A stretch of 64,000 bases of DNA from Pseudomonas multiresinivorans (GCF_012971725.1 NZ_CP048833.1:4712001-4776000); one strand, 5' to 3'; counted from the first letter of the stretch, positions 18,077-25,921 are shown. Numbers and translations: made by a program. Notes: generated by a model from the sequence alone, not told the origin.

Positions 18077-19144
18077 ATGTTCAAGACCATCGAATCGGAA
18101 GTCGTGAAGCAACACGTTTCACCTGAACTGCGCGCCGAGTTTCTCCAGCATGACTTCGAGCGGCTCAAAGGCTTCAGCCTGCTGGTATTCGGCGTCAGCA
18201 TCGGCATCTGGCTTCTCTTCGACCTGATCGTCAGCTTCCAGACCGGCCAGGGCTTCAGCTACATCTCACTGCTGTTCCTCGCAGCCTTCGTCATCCTTTT
18301 TGCCCTGACCGCAGTGGCCCGCCGCGCAGTGCATTTCTACCTGATCAACTTCGCCTTCGTCGTGACCTTCGCCTGGGGCGCGCGCCTGCTGATCGAAGGC
18401 ATTCCCAGTGACGTGCGCCAGGCCTGGCTGGTGATCTGCGCCTCCACCGTGCTCTACAGCGCGACGGTGCTGCCGCTGAACCGCCCGGCCTTCTTCGCGG
18501 TACTGGCCATCACCTGGTTGCTGCTCAACCCGTTCCTGGGCAACGTGCCCGAGTTCAACGTGCGACACAGCATGCTGATCTGCTATCCGGTCTTCATCAG
18601 CGCCCTCACGGTGTACATCTTCCACCACCTCAGCCAGGCCAAGCTGCACAACTACGCCATGGCCCGCCTGCTGCTGGATCAGGCCTACATCGACACCCTG
18701 ACCGGCATTCCCAATCGCCGCTCCTTCATGGCGCGGGTGGGCAAGCGCCTGGAAGAAGACGGCGAGCAACGCTACCTGGCGATGATCGATATCGACCATT
18801 TCAAACGGGTCAACGACACCTACGGGCACGACATCGGCGACGAAGTGCTGACCCGCGTCGCACTGGCGATCAAGCAACAGATGGGCGACTTCGAATTCGC
18901 CCGGCTGGGCGGTGAGGAGTTCGGCCTCTACCTCTGGGGCCTTGATGCCGACCAGGCGCAGGCACGGCTCGAGCAACTGCGCGAGGCCACCGCCGACCTT
19001 CCCGGCCATCCCAGCGTCACCATTAGCCTCGGCCTCGCGCACCTGAGCCTGGAGGGAAACCTCAGCGAAGCACTGATCAAGGCGGACAAGGCGCTCTACA
19101 GCTCCAAGCACAATGGCCGCAATCGAACGACCTATTCGCCCTGA
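18077..19144 (+). CDS. Membrane-bound GGDEF diguanylate cyclase
   Basis: A 355-residue protein with about six predicted TM segments between residues 33 and 185, then a GGDEF domain (about 200-350): DTLTGIPNRRSFM, AMIDIDHFKRVNDTYGHDIGDEVL, and the active-site GGEEF at 278-282. All catalytic features look intact, so it should make c-di-GMP from two GTP at the inner membrane. The RxxD inhibitory site expected five residues before GGEEF is absent (the stretch reads QMGDFEFARL), which suggests no classical product inhibition. AGGA precedes ATG 18077. Same strand as and just downstream of the nfr genes; likely the local c-di-GMP source for NfrB. Confidence 0.93.
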   Translation: MFKTIESEVVKQHVSPELRAEFLQHDFERLKGFSLLVFGVSIGIWLLFDLIVSFQTGQGFSYISLLFLAAFVILFALTAVARRAVHFYLINFAFVVTFAWGARLLIEGIPSDVRQAWLVICASTVLYSATVLPLNRPAFFAVLAITWLLLNPFLGNVPEFNVRHSMLICYPVFISALTVYIFHHLSQAKLHNYAMARLLLDQAYIDTLTGIPNRRSFMARVGKRLEEDGEQRYLAMIDIDHFKRVNDTYGHDIGDEVLTRVALAIKQQMGDFEFARLGGEEFGLYLWGLDADQAQARLEQLREATADLPGHPSVTISLGLAHLSLEGNLSEALIKADKALYSSKHNGRNRTTYSP

Positions 19145-19152
19145 GTGAAACG

Positions 19153-19180
19153 AAAAAGGCCCGCGCAAGCGGGCCTTTTC
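19153..19180. terminator. Bidirectional intrinsic terminator after the cyclase gene
   Basis: AAAAGGCCCGC-GCAA-GCGGGCCTTTT is an 11-bp perfect stem with A and T tracts on both sides. It ends the nfr/cyclase transcript on plus and can end tRNA-Arg(CCT) transcription on minus. Confidence 0.9.
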
Positions 19181-19184
19181 ATAC

Positions 19185-19261
19185 TGGTGTCCCGGAGAGG
19201 GGTCGAACCTCCAACCTTCCCCTTAGGAGGGGGACGCTCTATCCAATTGAGCTACCGGGAC
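19185..19261 (-). tRNA. tRNA-Arg (anticodon CCT)
   Basis: A 77-nt cloverleaf including an encoded CCA (plus-strand TGG at 19185-19187). Acceptor GTCCCGG/CCGGGAC, D-arm GCTC/GAGC, anticodon loop CTCCTAA giving CCT (decodes AGG), and TTCGACC T-loop. Confidence 0.95.
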
Positions 19262-19353
19262 AATCGGGTCGGCATGTTAACCAGCGACAAGCGATTTGTC
19301 ATGCCACCGCCACCGGCCCGGTCCATAATTTTGCCGTCAGCCGGAGAATCACC

Positions 19354-19830
19354 ATGACCTCAGAAGACGGCGCCCTGCCCGACTCCCCCTTCGCCACCTT
19401 CGATGTACGCGTCGCCACGGTCGAGGACGCCGCAGCCCTCGCGCCGCTACTGCAGCAACTGGGAACCCGCGACCCGCTGCCCGACACAGCGCTGCTCGCG
19501 CTGGCCCTGGGCAACCAGTTGCCATCACGAGTGACGCTCATCGCCGAGCGCGATGGAACCTTGCTGGGCACCTGCACCCTGCACCTGATCGAGCACATCG
19601 CCCACGGCTTCGCCCGCTCGGCGATCCTCGAAGACATGGTGGTGGACAGCCGTGCGCGCGGCCAGGGCATCGGCCAGGCGCTGATCGGCCGCGCCGTGGA
19701 ATGGGCACGGGACTGGAAGTGCTACAAGCTGGCGCTCTCCAGCCACCAGGACCGGGAAATGGCGCACCGCTTCTACGCCGCGATGGGCTTCGCGCCCCAC
19801 GGCGTCAGCCTGTCGCTGAGTCTGGACTGA
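19354..19830 (+). CDS. GNAT-family N-acetyltransferase
   Basis: A 158-residue single-domain GNAT. Motif A, VVDSRARGQGIGQALIGRAVEWAR (about 96-119), contains the R/QxxGxG/A acetyl-CoA loop. The C-terminal motif B, KLALSSHQDREMAHRFYAAMGF, is also clear. The substrate cannot be told from sequence. It ends 2 bp before the phnN stop on the opposite strand (convergent). SD-like GGAG precedes ATG 19354 (CGGAGAATCACC). Confidence 0.85.
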   Translation: MTSEDGALPDSPFATFDVRVATVEDAAALAPLLQQLGTRDPLPDTALLALALGNQLPSRVTLIAERDGTLLGTCTLHLIEHIAHGFARSAILEDMVVDSRARGQGIGQALIGRAVEWARDWKCYKLALSSHQDREMAHRFYAAMGFAPHGVSLSLSLD

Positions 19831-19832
19831 CC

Positions 19833-20396
19833 TCAGCTGGCCTGTGCGTCCGAAGGGGCAAGCAGGTCCAGCAGATGGCCGACCGTCACCTCCAGGGACA
19901 CCGAGTTGTCCAACTCCACCAGCGGGCCCGGCAGGCCATCGGCGAAGTGCGCATTGCGCGCCAGACGCTCCTCGATTTCCATCGGCGTCTCCCGCCCACG
20001 CTTGAGCAGGCGCTGGCGCAGCACATCAGCCTCGACCTTCAGCAGCACCGCGATCAACTGCGGATAGCGACGGCGGGCTTCGGGCAGGTATTTGCGCGAA
20101 CCATTGACCAGCACGTCGTGACCGGCGGCGAGCCAGTCATCGATCTCGCGGGGGATTCCGTAGTGCAGGCCATTGGCACGCCAGCTCATGGCGAAAGCAC
20201 CGGAACGCTCCAGGCGGGTGAACTCCTCGACGCTCACCGACAGCGCCTCCTCTCCACGCGCCTCGGCGGAACGCGTGATGACGCGCCGGACGATCCGGCA
20301 ATCCATCGCGGCCAGGGGAGCGCTGGCTGCCTGCAATACGCTGTCCTTGCCGGATCCCGAAGGGCCCATCAGGAAAATCAGTCTGCCTGGGGTCAT
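19833..20396 (-). CDS. phnN: Ribose 1,5-bisphosphate phosphokinase PhnN
   Basis: A 187-residue P-loop kinase: GPSGSGKDSVL (about 11-21) with the Lys/Asp-containing Walker A of the guanylate-kinase-like PhnN family, then RRVITRSAEA, HYGIPREIDDWLAAGHDVLVNGSRKYLPEARRRYP, and RGRETPMEIEERLAR. It phosphorylates ribose 1,5-bisphosphate to PRPP, the last step of C-P lyase phosphonate breakdown or an alternative PRPP route. No other phn genes lie in the window, so here it is isolated from a C-P lyase operon. Confidence 0.9.
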   Translation of the reverse strand: MTPGRLIFLMGPSGSGKDSVLQAASAPLAAMDCRIVRRVITRSAEARGEEALSVSVEEFTRLERSGAFAMSWRANGLHYGIPREIDDWLAAGHDVLVNGSRKYLPEARRRYPQLIAVLLKVEADVLRQRLLKRGRETPMEIEERLARNAHFADGLPGPLVELDNSVSLEVTVGHLLDLLAPSDAQAS

Positions 20397-20883
20397 AAGA
20401 CTCTCGGTGCACCGGCGGCTCGGCGCTACTTCAATTCTGATCCGCGGGCCGGATAATACGCCGAGCCTTGTGCGATATCAGTGAAAACTCATAACGAAAG
20501 ACCGCTGAAGCGGGCATCCACTGACTCGCCGCCGGGCGCTGTGCCATCATGAAAGCCAACGTCGAAGCGACCGCATCGGGCCGCCCAACGGCAGGCAGCC
20601 ACGGACGACATATCAACTACGCTGACAGCTATGGGCACATCGCCAGCTTTCCCCTTAACTCCCATCTAAAGAAAGGTCTGCCTAGGCGGTCTCATTTCGG
20701 ACGATTGGTGCTGGCATTTAGCCTTCACCCAAGACACAATATGCCGAAGGTTTGACGTCAAGTTATTGGATATTTTCACAAAAGCTTTGACGACGCGCTG
20801 AACGGCCATTGGAAATCGCTGTCAAAGGGCCTGAACGAACGCTGACCCATGGCATCGGCCTCCCTGACTTACAGGTTTAAAGT
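20397..20883. other. Intergenic region between phnN and amrZ (promoter region of both)
   Basis: 487 bp without a convincing gene; the short open frames have no RBS and no recognisable protein. The right end carries the amrZ leader with AGG about 9 nt before its ATG, and several AT-richer motifs (TTGACGTCAA at 20752-20761; GTCAAGTTATTGGA at 20757-20770; GGCCATTGG near 20804). No hairpin with a T-tract was found. Confidence 0.6.
20757..20770. promoter_or_regulatory. Weak FleQ-box-like sequence upstream of amrZ
   Basis: GTCAAGTTATTGGA agrees with the FleQ consensus GTCAAT-N2-ATTGAC at 9 of 12 specified positions. It is about 115 bp upstream of amrZ. FleQ is a c-di-GMP-responsive regulator in Pseudomonas. 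The match is imperfect and could be chance. Confidence 0.25.
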
Positions 20884-21216
20884 ATGCGCCCATTGAAACA
20901 GGCAACCCCCACCTACTCCAGCCGTACTGCTGACAAATTCGTCGTACGTCTGCCCGAAGGCATGCGTGAGCGTATCGCCGACGTCGCCCGCAGCCACCAC
21001 CGCAGCATGAACTCCGAGATCATCGCGCGTCTCGAACAGAGCCTGCTGCAGGAAGGTGCCCTGCAGGACAACCTGGGCATCCGCCTGGACAGCCCGGAAC
21101 TCAGCCTGCACGAACGCGAACTGCTTCAGCGTTTCCGCCAGCTGACCCATCGTCAGCAGAACGCTCTGATTGCCCTCATCGCGCACGATGCCGAGATGGC
21201 ACAGAACGAAGCCTGA
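20884..21216 (+). CDS. amrZ: AmrZ, ribbon-helix-helix regulator of alginate and motility
   Basis: A 110-residue Arc/MetJ-type regulator almost identical to P. aeruginosa AmrZ as I recall it: MRPLKQATPTYSSRTADKFVVRLPEGMRERIADVARSHHRSMNSEIIARLEQSL. The DNA-contacting beta strand is KFVVRLP (about 18-24) and the two RHH helices follow. The C-terminal part (about 70-110, ELLQRFRQLTHRQQNALIALIAHDAE) is the tetramerisation region. In P. aeruginosa it activates alginate and twitching genes, represses fleQ, and controls c-di-GMP genes. Single gene ended by an intrinsic terminator. Confidence 0.96.
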   Translation: MRPLKQATPTYSSRTADKFVVRLPEGMRERIADVARSHHRSMNSEIIARLEQSLLQEGALQDNLGIRLDSPELSLHERELLQRFRQLTHRQQNALIALIAHDAEMAQNEA

Positions 21217-21237
21217 TTCGCTCGCGACACCCGAAAC

Positions 21238-21260
21238 AGCCGGCCTTGAGCCGGCTTTTT
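21238..21260 (+). terminator. Intrinsic terminator of amrZ
   Basis: AGCCGGC-CTTGA-GCCGGCT followed by TTTT, 22 bp after the amrZ stop. Confidence 0.85.
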
Positions 21261-21302
21261 CATGCCCCGTTTTCATGCCGACCCTACCCGCATGACGGGC
21301 AC

Positions 21303-21326
21303 AAAAAAGCCGCCTCGCGGGCGGCC
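21303..21326 (-). terminator. Intrinsic terminator of mgtE
   Basis: On the minus strand GCCGCC-CGCGA-GGCGGC is followed directly by TTTTTT, 20 bp after the mgtE stop. Confidence 0.88.
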
Positions 21327-21344
21327 TTTTCGGCGGGTCGGGCG

Positions 21345-22787
21345 CTACATCAGGAACAGCGTGGCCAGCCCGAGGAAGATGAAGAAGCCGCCACTGTCGG
21401 TCATGGCGGTGATCATCACGCTGGAGCCCATGGCCGGGTCGCGGCCCAGGCGCAGCAAGGTCATCGGGATCAATACGCCCATCAGCGCGGCAAGCAGCAG
21501 GTTCAGCGTCATGGCACCGGTCATCACCGCGCCCAGCTCCCAGTTGCCGTACAGGTAGAAGGCGACCAGGCCGATCACTCCGCCCCACACCAGGCCGTTC
21601 ACCAGAGCCACGCCCAGCTCCTTGCGCAGCAGGCGGTTGGCGCTGCTGGTCTGGATCTGATCCAGGGCCATGGCGCGGACGATCATGGTGATGGTCTGGT
21701 TACCGGAGTTGCCACCGATACCGGCCACGATGGGCATCAGCGCCGCCAGTGCCACCAGCTTCTCGATGGAGCCTTCGAACAGGCCGATCACCCGCGAGGC
21801 GATGAAGGCGGTGACCAGGTTGGTAGCCAGCCAGGCCCAGCGGTTGCCGACCGACTTCCAGACCGAGGCGAAGATGTCTTCCTCTTCACGCAGACCGGCC
21901 ATGTTCAGGACTTCGCTTTCGCTTTCCTCACGGATCAGGTCGACCATCTCGTCGATAGTCAGACGGCCGATGAGCTTGCCGTTCTTGTCCACCACGGGGG
22001 CGGAAATCAGGTCGTAACGCTCGAACGCCTGGGCGGCGTCGTAACCGTCCTCGTCAGGGCTGAAAGTCACAGGATCGGTGGCCATGACTTCCGCCACGTC
22101 CTTGTCCGGATCGTTCACCAGCAGGCGCTTGATCGGCAGCACGCCCTTGAGCACGCCGTCATAGTCGACGACGAAGAGCTTGTCGGTATGGCCCGGCAGC
22201 TCCTTCAGGCGGCGCAGGTAGCGCAATACCACTTCCAGGCTGACATCGTCGCGGATGGTGACCATCTCGAAGTCCATCAGCGCGCCGACCTGGTCTTCCT
22301 CGTAGGACAGCGCCGAGCGCACACGCTCGCGCTGCTGCTGGTCGAGGGTTTCCATCAGCTCATGGACGACATCGCGCGGCAGTTCCGGCGCCAGGTCCGC
22401 GAGTTCGTCCGCGTCCATGTCGCGGGCGGCGGCGAGAATCTCGTGATCGTCCATGTCGGCGATCAGGGTTTCCCGCACCGAGTCGGAAACTTCGAGGAGG
22501 ATGTCGCCGTCGCGCTCGGCCTTGACCAGTTGCCAGACCGTCAGGCGGTCGTCCAACGGCAGCGATTCGAGGATGTGGGCGATGTCGGCCGGGTGCAACT
22601 CGTCCATCTTGCGCTGCAATTCGGCAAGGTTCTGGCGGTGCACGAGGTTTTCGACGAGGTCTTGATGCTGGCCTTCCTGACGGTGCGTCAGGTCTTCCAC
22701 CAGCTTGTGCTTGTGCAGCAGGTCGACCACCTGGTTGAGGCGGTCCTGCAGGCTTTCCTGCGGCTTTTTGGCTTCTACTTCGGTCAT
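21345..22787 (-). CDS. mgtE: Magnesium transporter MgtE
   Basis: A 480-residue protein of the usual MgtE layout: an N-terminal superhelical domain rich in acidic residues (about 30-150; LHPADIAHILESLP), two CBS domains (about 150-280; VDYDGVLKGVLPIKRLLVNDPDKDVAEVM, LISAPVVDKNGKLIGRLTIDEMVDLI), the plug helix, and a five-helix membrane domain (about 305-480) with GIGGNSGNQTITMIVRAMALDQI, part of the pore. ATG 22785-22787 is preceded by GGAG; the in-frame codon four positions upstream overlaps that RBS. Mg2+-gated uptake channel; some pseudomonad MgtE also affects virulence gene expression. Confidence 0.96.
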   Translation of the reverse strand: MTEVEAKKPQESLQDRLNQVVDLLHKHKLVEDLTHRQEGQHQDLVENLVHRQNLAELQRKMDELHPADIAHILESLPLDDRLTVWQLVKAERDGDILLEVSDSVRETLIADMDDHEILAAARDMDADELADLAPELPRDVVHELMETLDQQQRERVRSALSYEEDQVGALMDFEMVTIRDDVSLEVVLRYLRRLKELPGHTDKLFVVDYDGVLKGVLPIKRLLVNDPDKDVAEVMATDPVTFSPDEDGYDAAQAFERYDLISAPVVDKNGKLIGRLTIDEMVDLIREESESEVLNMAGLREEEDIFASVWKSVGNRWAWLATNLVTAFIASRVIGLFEGSIEKLVALAALMPIVAGIGGNSGNQTITMIVRAMALDQIQTSSANRLLRKELGVALVNGLVWGGVIGLVAFYLYGNWELGAVMTGAMTLNLLLAALMGVLIPMTLLRLGRDPAMGSSVMITAMTDSGGFFIFLGLATLFLM

Positions 22788-23109
22788 AGCACGCTCCACC
22801 CCCAGTGGCAGAACGGGCCAGAGGGGATCAATACATCAGGTCGTGTGTACGCAATCGGGGTTCTGAGTAACTACTGGGTAAGTCCATGGTGGTGTCCCAT
22901 GCGCCCATCGAGGGCAGATGCGGGAAATGATAACACTCCAAGGTGCATTAGGCGTTACAAAATGGCGGCCAGAACAATCGCTTGCGGGCGAAAGTTCACT
23001 GGCGAATCACTGCCCGGTTCGACGCCCGAAAGCTCCCACAGGACACCCGGCTCCGACTGACAATTTCCACTCCTAGGCTGCAGGCAGGCCCGCCATCACG
23101 GAGAAATCC
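22788..23109. other. Intergenic region between mgtE and the divergent small secreted protein gene
   Basis: 322 bp with no gene. It must hold the mgtE promoter/leader (minus) and the promoter of the 23110 gene (plus). An imperfect dyad (CCCATGCGCCC...GGGCAGATGCGGG, 22897-22925) is present in what would be the mgtE leader. I could not match it to a known Mg2+ riboswitch. Confidence 0.5.
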
Positions 23110-23634
23110 ATGCGCCTGCCCGCCCTGCTCTGTTCACTCCTGATTCCACTAGTACCGACCTGCGAGGCGGCCTCGGTGTTCCGCTGCACCGCGGCCGACG
23201 GCAGCGTGCTGTTCAGTCAGTATGGCTGCCCCGTGGAACGACAGCAGGAAATCCAGGAAGCGAGTAACCCAACGCCCGGCAGCGGCGAGCCAGTGCCAAT
23301 GGCCATACCGCAGGAAACCGTCGTGCAGAAGCCTGCGGCGCGAAGCAGGGGCCAGGGCAAGGAAGCCGAGCGAGAGTCCGTCATGGTCGTTGGCGAACAG
23401 CAGAACGGCTGCGGCAACCGCGTCACGGGCAGCGCGCGGCGCAAGGCGATCATCGAGGGGCGTGTAAGGACGGGAATGACGCGCAGCGACGTGGAGAGCG
23501 CCCTGGGGAGGCCAGACAGGACCAGCCAGCACAACGAGACGCTGCGCTATCACTACGAGGCGGACAAGAAGCACGGTGCGCGAACCGTGACCTTCGACGA
23601 GGACGGCTGCGTAATGGGCAAGGCGAAGCGCTGA
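23110..23634 (+). CDS. Secreted DUF4124-type protein with C-terminal BamE/SmpA-like motif
   Basis: A 174-residue exported protein, function unknown. Signal peptide MRLPALLCSLLIPLVPTCEA, then ASVFRCTAADGSVLFSQYGCPVER, which resembles the DUF4124 'YRCxDADGxxxYSxxPCP' module (Cys pair). A charged linker (about 50-100) follows. The C-terminal RRKAIIEGRVRTGMTRSDVESALGRPDRTSQHNETLRYHYE (about 110-152) matches the 'G(M)T..EVxxxLGxPxxxxxxxxxxxWxY' pattern of BamE/SmpA-like and related OM-associated proteins. It probably sits in the periplasm. Ended by a strong terminator. Confidence 0.75.
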   Translation: MRLPALLCSLLIPLVPTCEAASVFRCTAADGSVLFSQYGCPVERQQEIQEASNPTPGSGEPVPMAIPQETVVQKPAARSRGQGKEAERESVMVVGEQQNGCGNRVTGSARRKAIIEGRVRTGMTRSDVESALGRPDRTSQHNETLRYHYEADKKHGARTVTFDEDGCVMGKAKR

Positions 23635-23666
23635 AAGCACTGCCGCTATTTTTCGAGGGCAAAGAA

Positions 23667-23694
23667 AAAGGGCCTGCATTTCTGCAGGCCCTTT
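23667..23694. terminator. Strong bidirectional terminator
   Basis: AAAGGGCCTGCA-TTTC-TGCAGGCCCTTT: a 12-bp perfect stem between the plus-strand secreted protein gene and the minus-strand tRNA-Arg. Confidence 0.9.
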
Positions 23695-23700
23695 CGTATA

Positions 23701-23777
23701 TGGCGCACTCAGGAGGATTCGAACCTCCGACCGCTCGGTTCGTAGCCGAGTACTCTATCCAGCTGAGCTATGAGTGC
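23701..23777 (-). tRNA. tRNA-Arg (anticodon ACG), copy 1
   Basis: A 77-nt cloverleaf with encoded CCA. Acceptor GCACTCA/TGAGTGC, anticodon loop CTACGAA giving ACG (inosine-34, decodes CGN), and TTCGAAT T-loop. Identical to the copy at 23876-23952. Confidence 0.96.
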
Positions 23778-23875
23778 GTCGTCGGTAAAGTTTAACCAGA
23801 TTCACCAACTGGTTGTAGCTAACGGCTTTTCAGCCCTTTCGCCACTGAAGCCCCGCTTTCGCGTTGCCTCGTATA

Positions 23876-23952
23876 TGGCGCACTCAGGAGGATTCGAACC
23901 TCCGACCGCTCGGTTCGTAGCCGAGTACTCTATCCAGCTGAGCTATGAGTGC
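23876..23952 (-). tRNA. tRNA-Arg (anticodon ACG), copy 2
   Basis: Identical in all 77 nt to the copy at 23701-23777, with the adjoining CGTATA also conserved on the 3' side. The two are separated by 98 bp of unrelated, AT-richer DNA, consistent with a tandem duplication. Confidence 0.96.
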
Positions 23953-24059
23953 GCTGATGAGGGCGCAAATTCTAGAGCGATTTTTCTGATTCGTCAACAG
24001 GATTTTTCAATCTTTTCAGTAACTTACGCTACCGGACAAATCATCGCACCAGAGGATGC

Positions 24060-24152
<93 letters not shown>

Positions 24153-24212
24153 GCAACACGGGGCGCATGATATCCATGTTTTCCCCGTTTGCAAAGAAAA
24201 ATTTTAGAAAAA

Positions 24213-24398
24213 TTAATGGTTTGGTTCTTGGTCTTTCTCTTTCTGGATGCGCTGGTAGATTTCCTCACGGTGCACAGCAACTTCCTTCGGCGCATTCACA
24301 CCGATACGCACCTGATTTCCTTTAACGCCCAACACAGTCACGGTGACATCGTCACCGACCATCAGGGTCTCTCCGACCCGGCGAGTCAGAATCAGCAT
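24213..24398 (-). CDS. rsmA: Carbon storage regulator RsmA/CsrA
   Basis: A 61-residue RNA-binding protein: MLILTRRVGETLMVGDDVTVTVLGVKGNQVRIGVNAPKEVAVHREEIYQRIQKEK. Key RNA-binding residues Leu4, Arg6/Arg7 and Arg44 (HREEI) are present. The open frame starts 31 codons upstream, but ATG 24396-24398 has AAGGAG 6-7 nt before it and gives the family length. It represses or activates translation of GGA-containing mRNAs under Gac/Rsm control and affects motility and biofilm choices. Own promoter in the 186-bp gap to lysC. Confidence 0.97.
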   Translation of the reverse strand: MLILTRRVGETLMVGDDVTVTVLGVKGNQVRIGVNAPKEVAVHREEIYQRIQKEKDQEPNH

Positions 24399-24544
24399 TC
24401 CTTTCTCCTTACGTGTTACGGGATAAGCAGTCTGCAAAAAAAGAAATGGTGGCAGATTCGCATAGATCAAGTGCACGAATCCTTCACCCAAGTATTGACC
24501 AGTCCTGCCGGAAAGAAAGTTCCTGTCAGACAGTCAAAAACGAC

Positions 24545-24570
24545 AAAAGGCGCGGGGTAGCCGCGCCTTT
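24545..24570 (-). terminator. Intrinsic terminator of lysC
   Basis: On the minus strand AAAGGCGCGG-CTACC-CCGCGCCTTT runs into TTGTCGTTTTT. It separates lysC from rsmA. Confidence 0.87.
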
Positions 24571-24584
24571 CGGTAGTTCTCGCC

Positions 24585-25820
24585 TTACTCGCCCTGTCGG
24601 GCCGGGGCGTCGAGTTCGAAAGCGGTGTGCAGGGCACGGACCGCCAACTCGAGGTACTTCTCTTCAATAACCACGGAAACCTTGATTTCCGAGGTGGAGA
24701 TCATCTGGATGTTGATGGTCTCCTTGGCCAGGGCCTCGAACATGCGACTGGCGACACCGGCGTGGGAGCGCATGCCGACGCCGACGATGGAAACCTTGGC
24801 GATGTTGGTGTCGCCGGTGGCTTCGCGCGCACCGATGCTGGTGGCGGTCTGCTTGAGGATTTCCAGGGCGGCCTGGTAGTCGTTGCGGTGCACGGTGAAG
24901 GTGAAGTCGGTGGTGTTATCGTGCGAAACGTTCTGCACGATCATGTCGACTTCTACATTGGCGGCACTGATCGGGCCGAGAATCTTGAAAGCAACGCCGG
25001 GGGTATCCGGTACGCCACGGATGGTCAGCTTGGCTTCGTCGCGGTTGAAGGCGATGCCGGAGATGATCGGCTGTTCCATGGATTCCTCTTCATCAAGGGT
25101 AATGAGGGTGCCCGGACCCTCCTGGAAGCTGTGCAGCACGCGCAGCGGGACGTTGTACTTGCCGGCGAATTCCACCGAACGGATCTGCAGCACCTTGGAA
25201 CCGAGGCTGGCCATTTCCAGCATCTCTTCGAAGGTGATCTTGTCCAGGCGGCGCGCCTGCGGCACGACGCGCGGGTCGGTGGTGTAGACGCCATCGACGT
25301 CGGTGTAGATCTGGCACTCATCTGCCTTCAGCGCCGCCGCCAGGGCCACGCCCGTGGTGTCGGAGCCGCCACGGCCGAGGGTAGTGATATTGCCGTGCTC
25401 GTCCACACCCTGGAAGCCGGCGACCACGACCACGCGGCCAGCCTTCAGATCTGCGCGAATGTTCGCATCGTCGATGCTCAGGATACGCGCCTTGGTGTGG
25501 GAACTATCGGTCAGGATACGAACCTGGTTACCGGTGTAGGACACCGCCGGCACACCGCGCTTCATCAGCGCCATGCTCAGCAGGGCGATGGTCACCTGCT
25601 CGCCGGTGGAGACCATGACGTCCAGCTCGCGCGGGATCGGCTGGTCCATGATCTGTTTGGCCAGACCAATCAGGCGGTTGGTCTCACCGCTCATGGCGGA
25701 CACCACCACGACGATGTCGTCACCCGCTTCACGGAATTTCTTCACCTTCTCGGCTACCTGTTCGATTCTCTCGACGGTGCCGACGGAGGTCCCTCCAAAC
25801 TTCTGTACGATCAAAGCCAT
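24585..25820 (-). CDS. lysC: Aspartate kinase (lysine/threonine-sensitive type)
   Basis: A 411-residue single-function aspartokinase. The N-terminal kinase domain starts MALIVQKFGGTSVG (KFGGTS motif 7-12), with SGETNRLIGLAKQI and TTLGRGGSDTTGVALAAAL. C-terminal tandem ACT domains (about 265-405; LTIRGVPDTPGVAFKILGPI and VSIVGVGMRSHAGVASRMFEAL) are the allosteric sites. It phosphorylates L-aspartate, the first step to Lys, Thr, Met and diaminopimelate. An internal start for a beta subunit is possible but not resolvable. Lies 101 bp downstream of alaS, as in P. aeruginosa. Confidence 0.96.
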   Translation of the reverse strand: MALIVQKFGGTSVGTVERIEQVAEKVKKFREAGDDIVVVVSAMSGETNRLIGLAKQIMDQPIPRELDVMVSTGEQVTIALLSMALMKRGVPAVSYTGNQVRILTDSSHTKARILSIDDANIRADLKAGRVVVVAGFQGVDEHGNITTLGRGGSDTTGVALAAALKADECQIYTDVDGVYTTDPRVVPQARRLDKITFEEMLEMASLGSKVLQIRSVEFAGKYNVPLRVLHSFQEGPGTLITLDEEESMEQPIISGIAFNRDEAKLTIRGVPDTPGVAFKILGPISAANVEVDMIVQNVSHDNTTDFTFTVHRNDYQAALEILKQTATSIGAREATGDTNIAKVSIVGVGMRSHAGVASRMFEALAKETINIQMISTSEIKVSVVIEEKYLELAVRALHTAFELDAPARQGE

Positions 25821-25921
25821 TTCAAAAGCCGCCTGATTCCTGAAGGGCGCCCATTAAACATGCATCACCGCATGCTGCCAAGGCCCGCCGGACGCGCTGC
25901 GGGCCCCGTATTTCAAGGCCT

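Noticed and set aside
19145..19357. Small frame over the terminator and tRNA-Arg
   Set aside because: Reads through a hairpin and a tRNA on the other strand.
22788..23109. Mg2+-sensing riboswitch in the mgtE leader
   Set aside because: Only an imperfect dyad is visible; I could not match M-box or other conserved riboswitch sequence.
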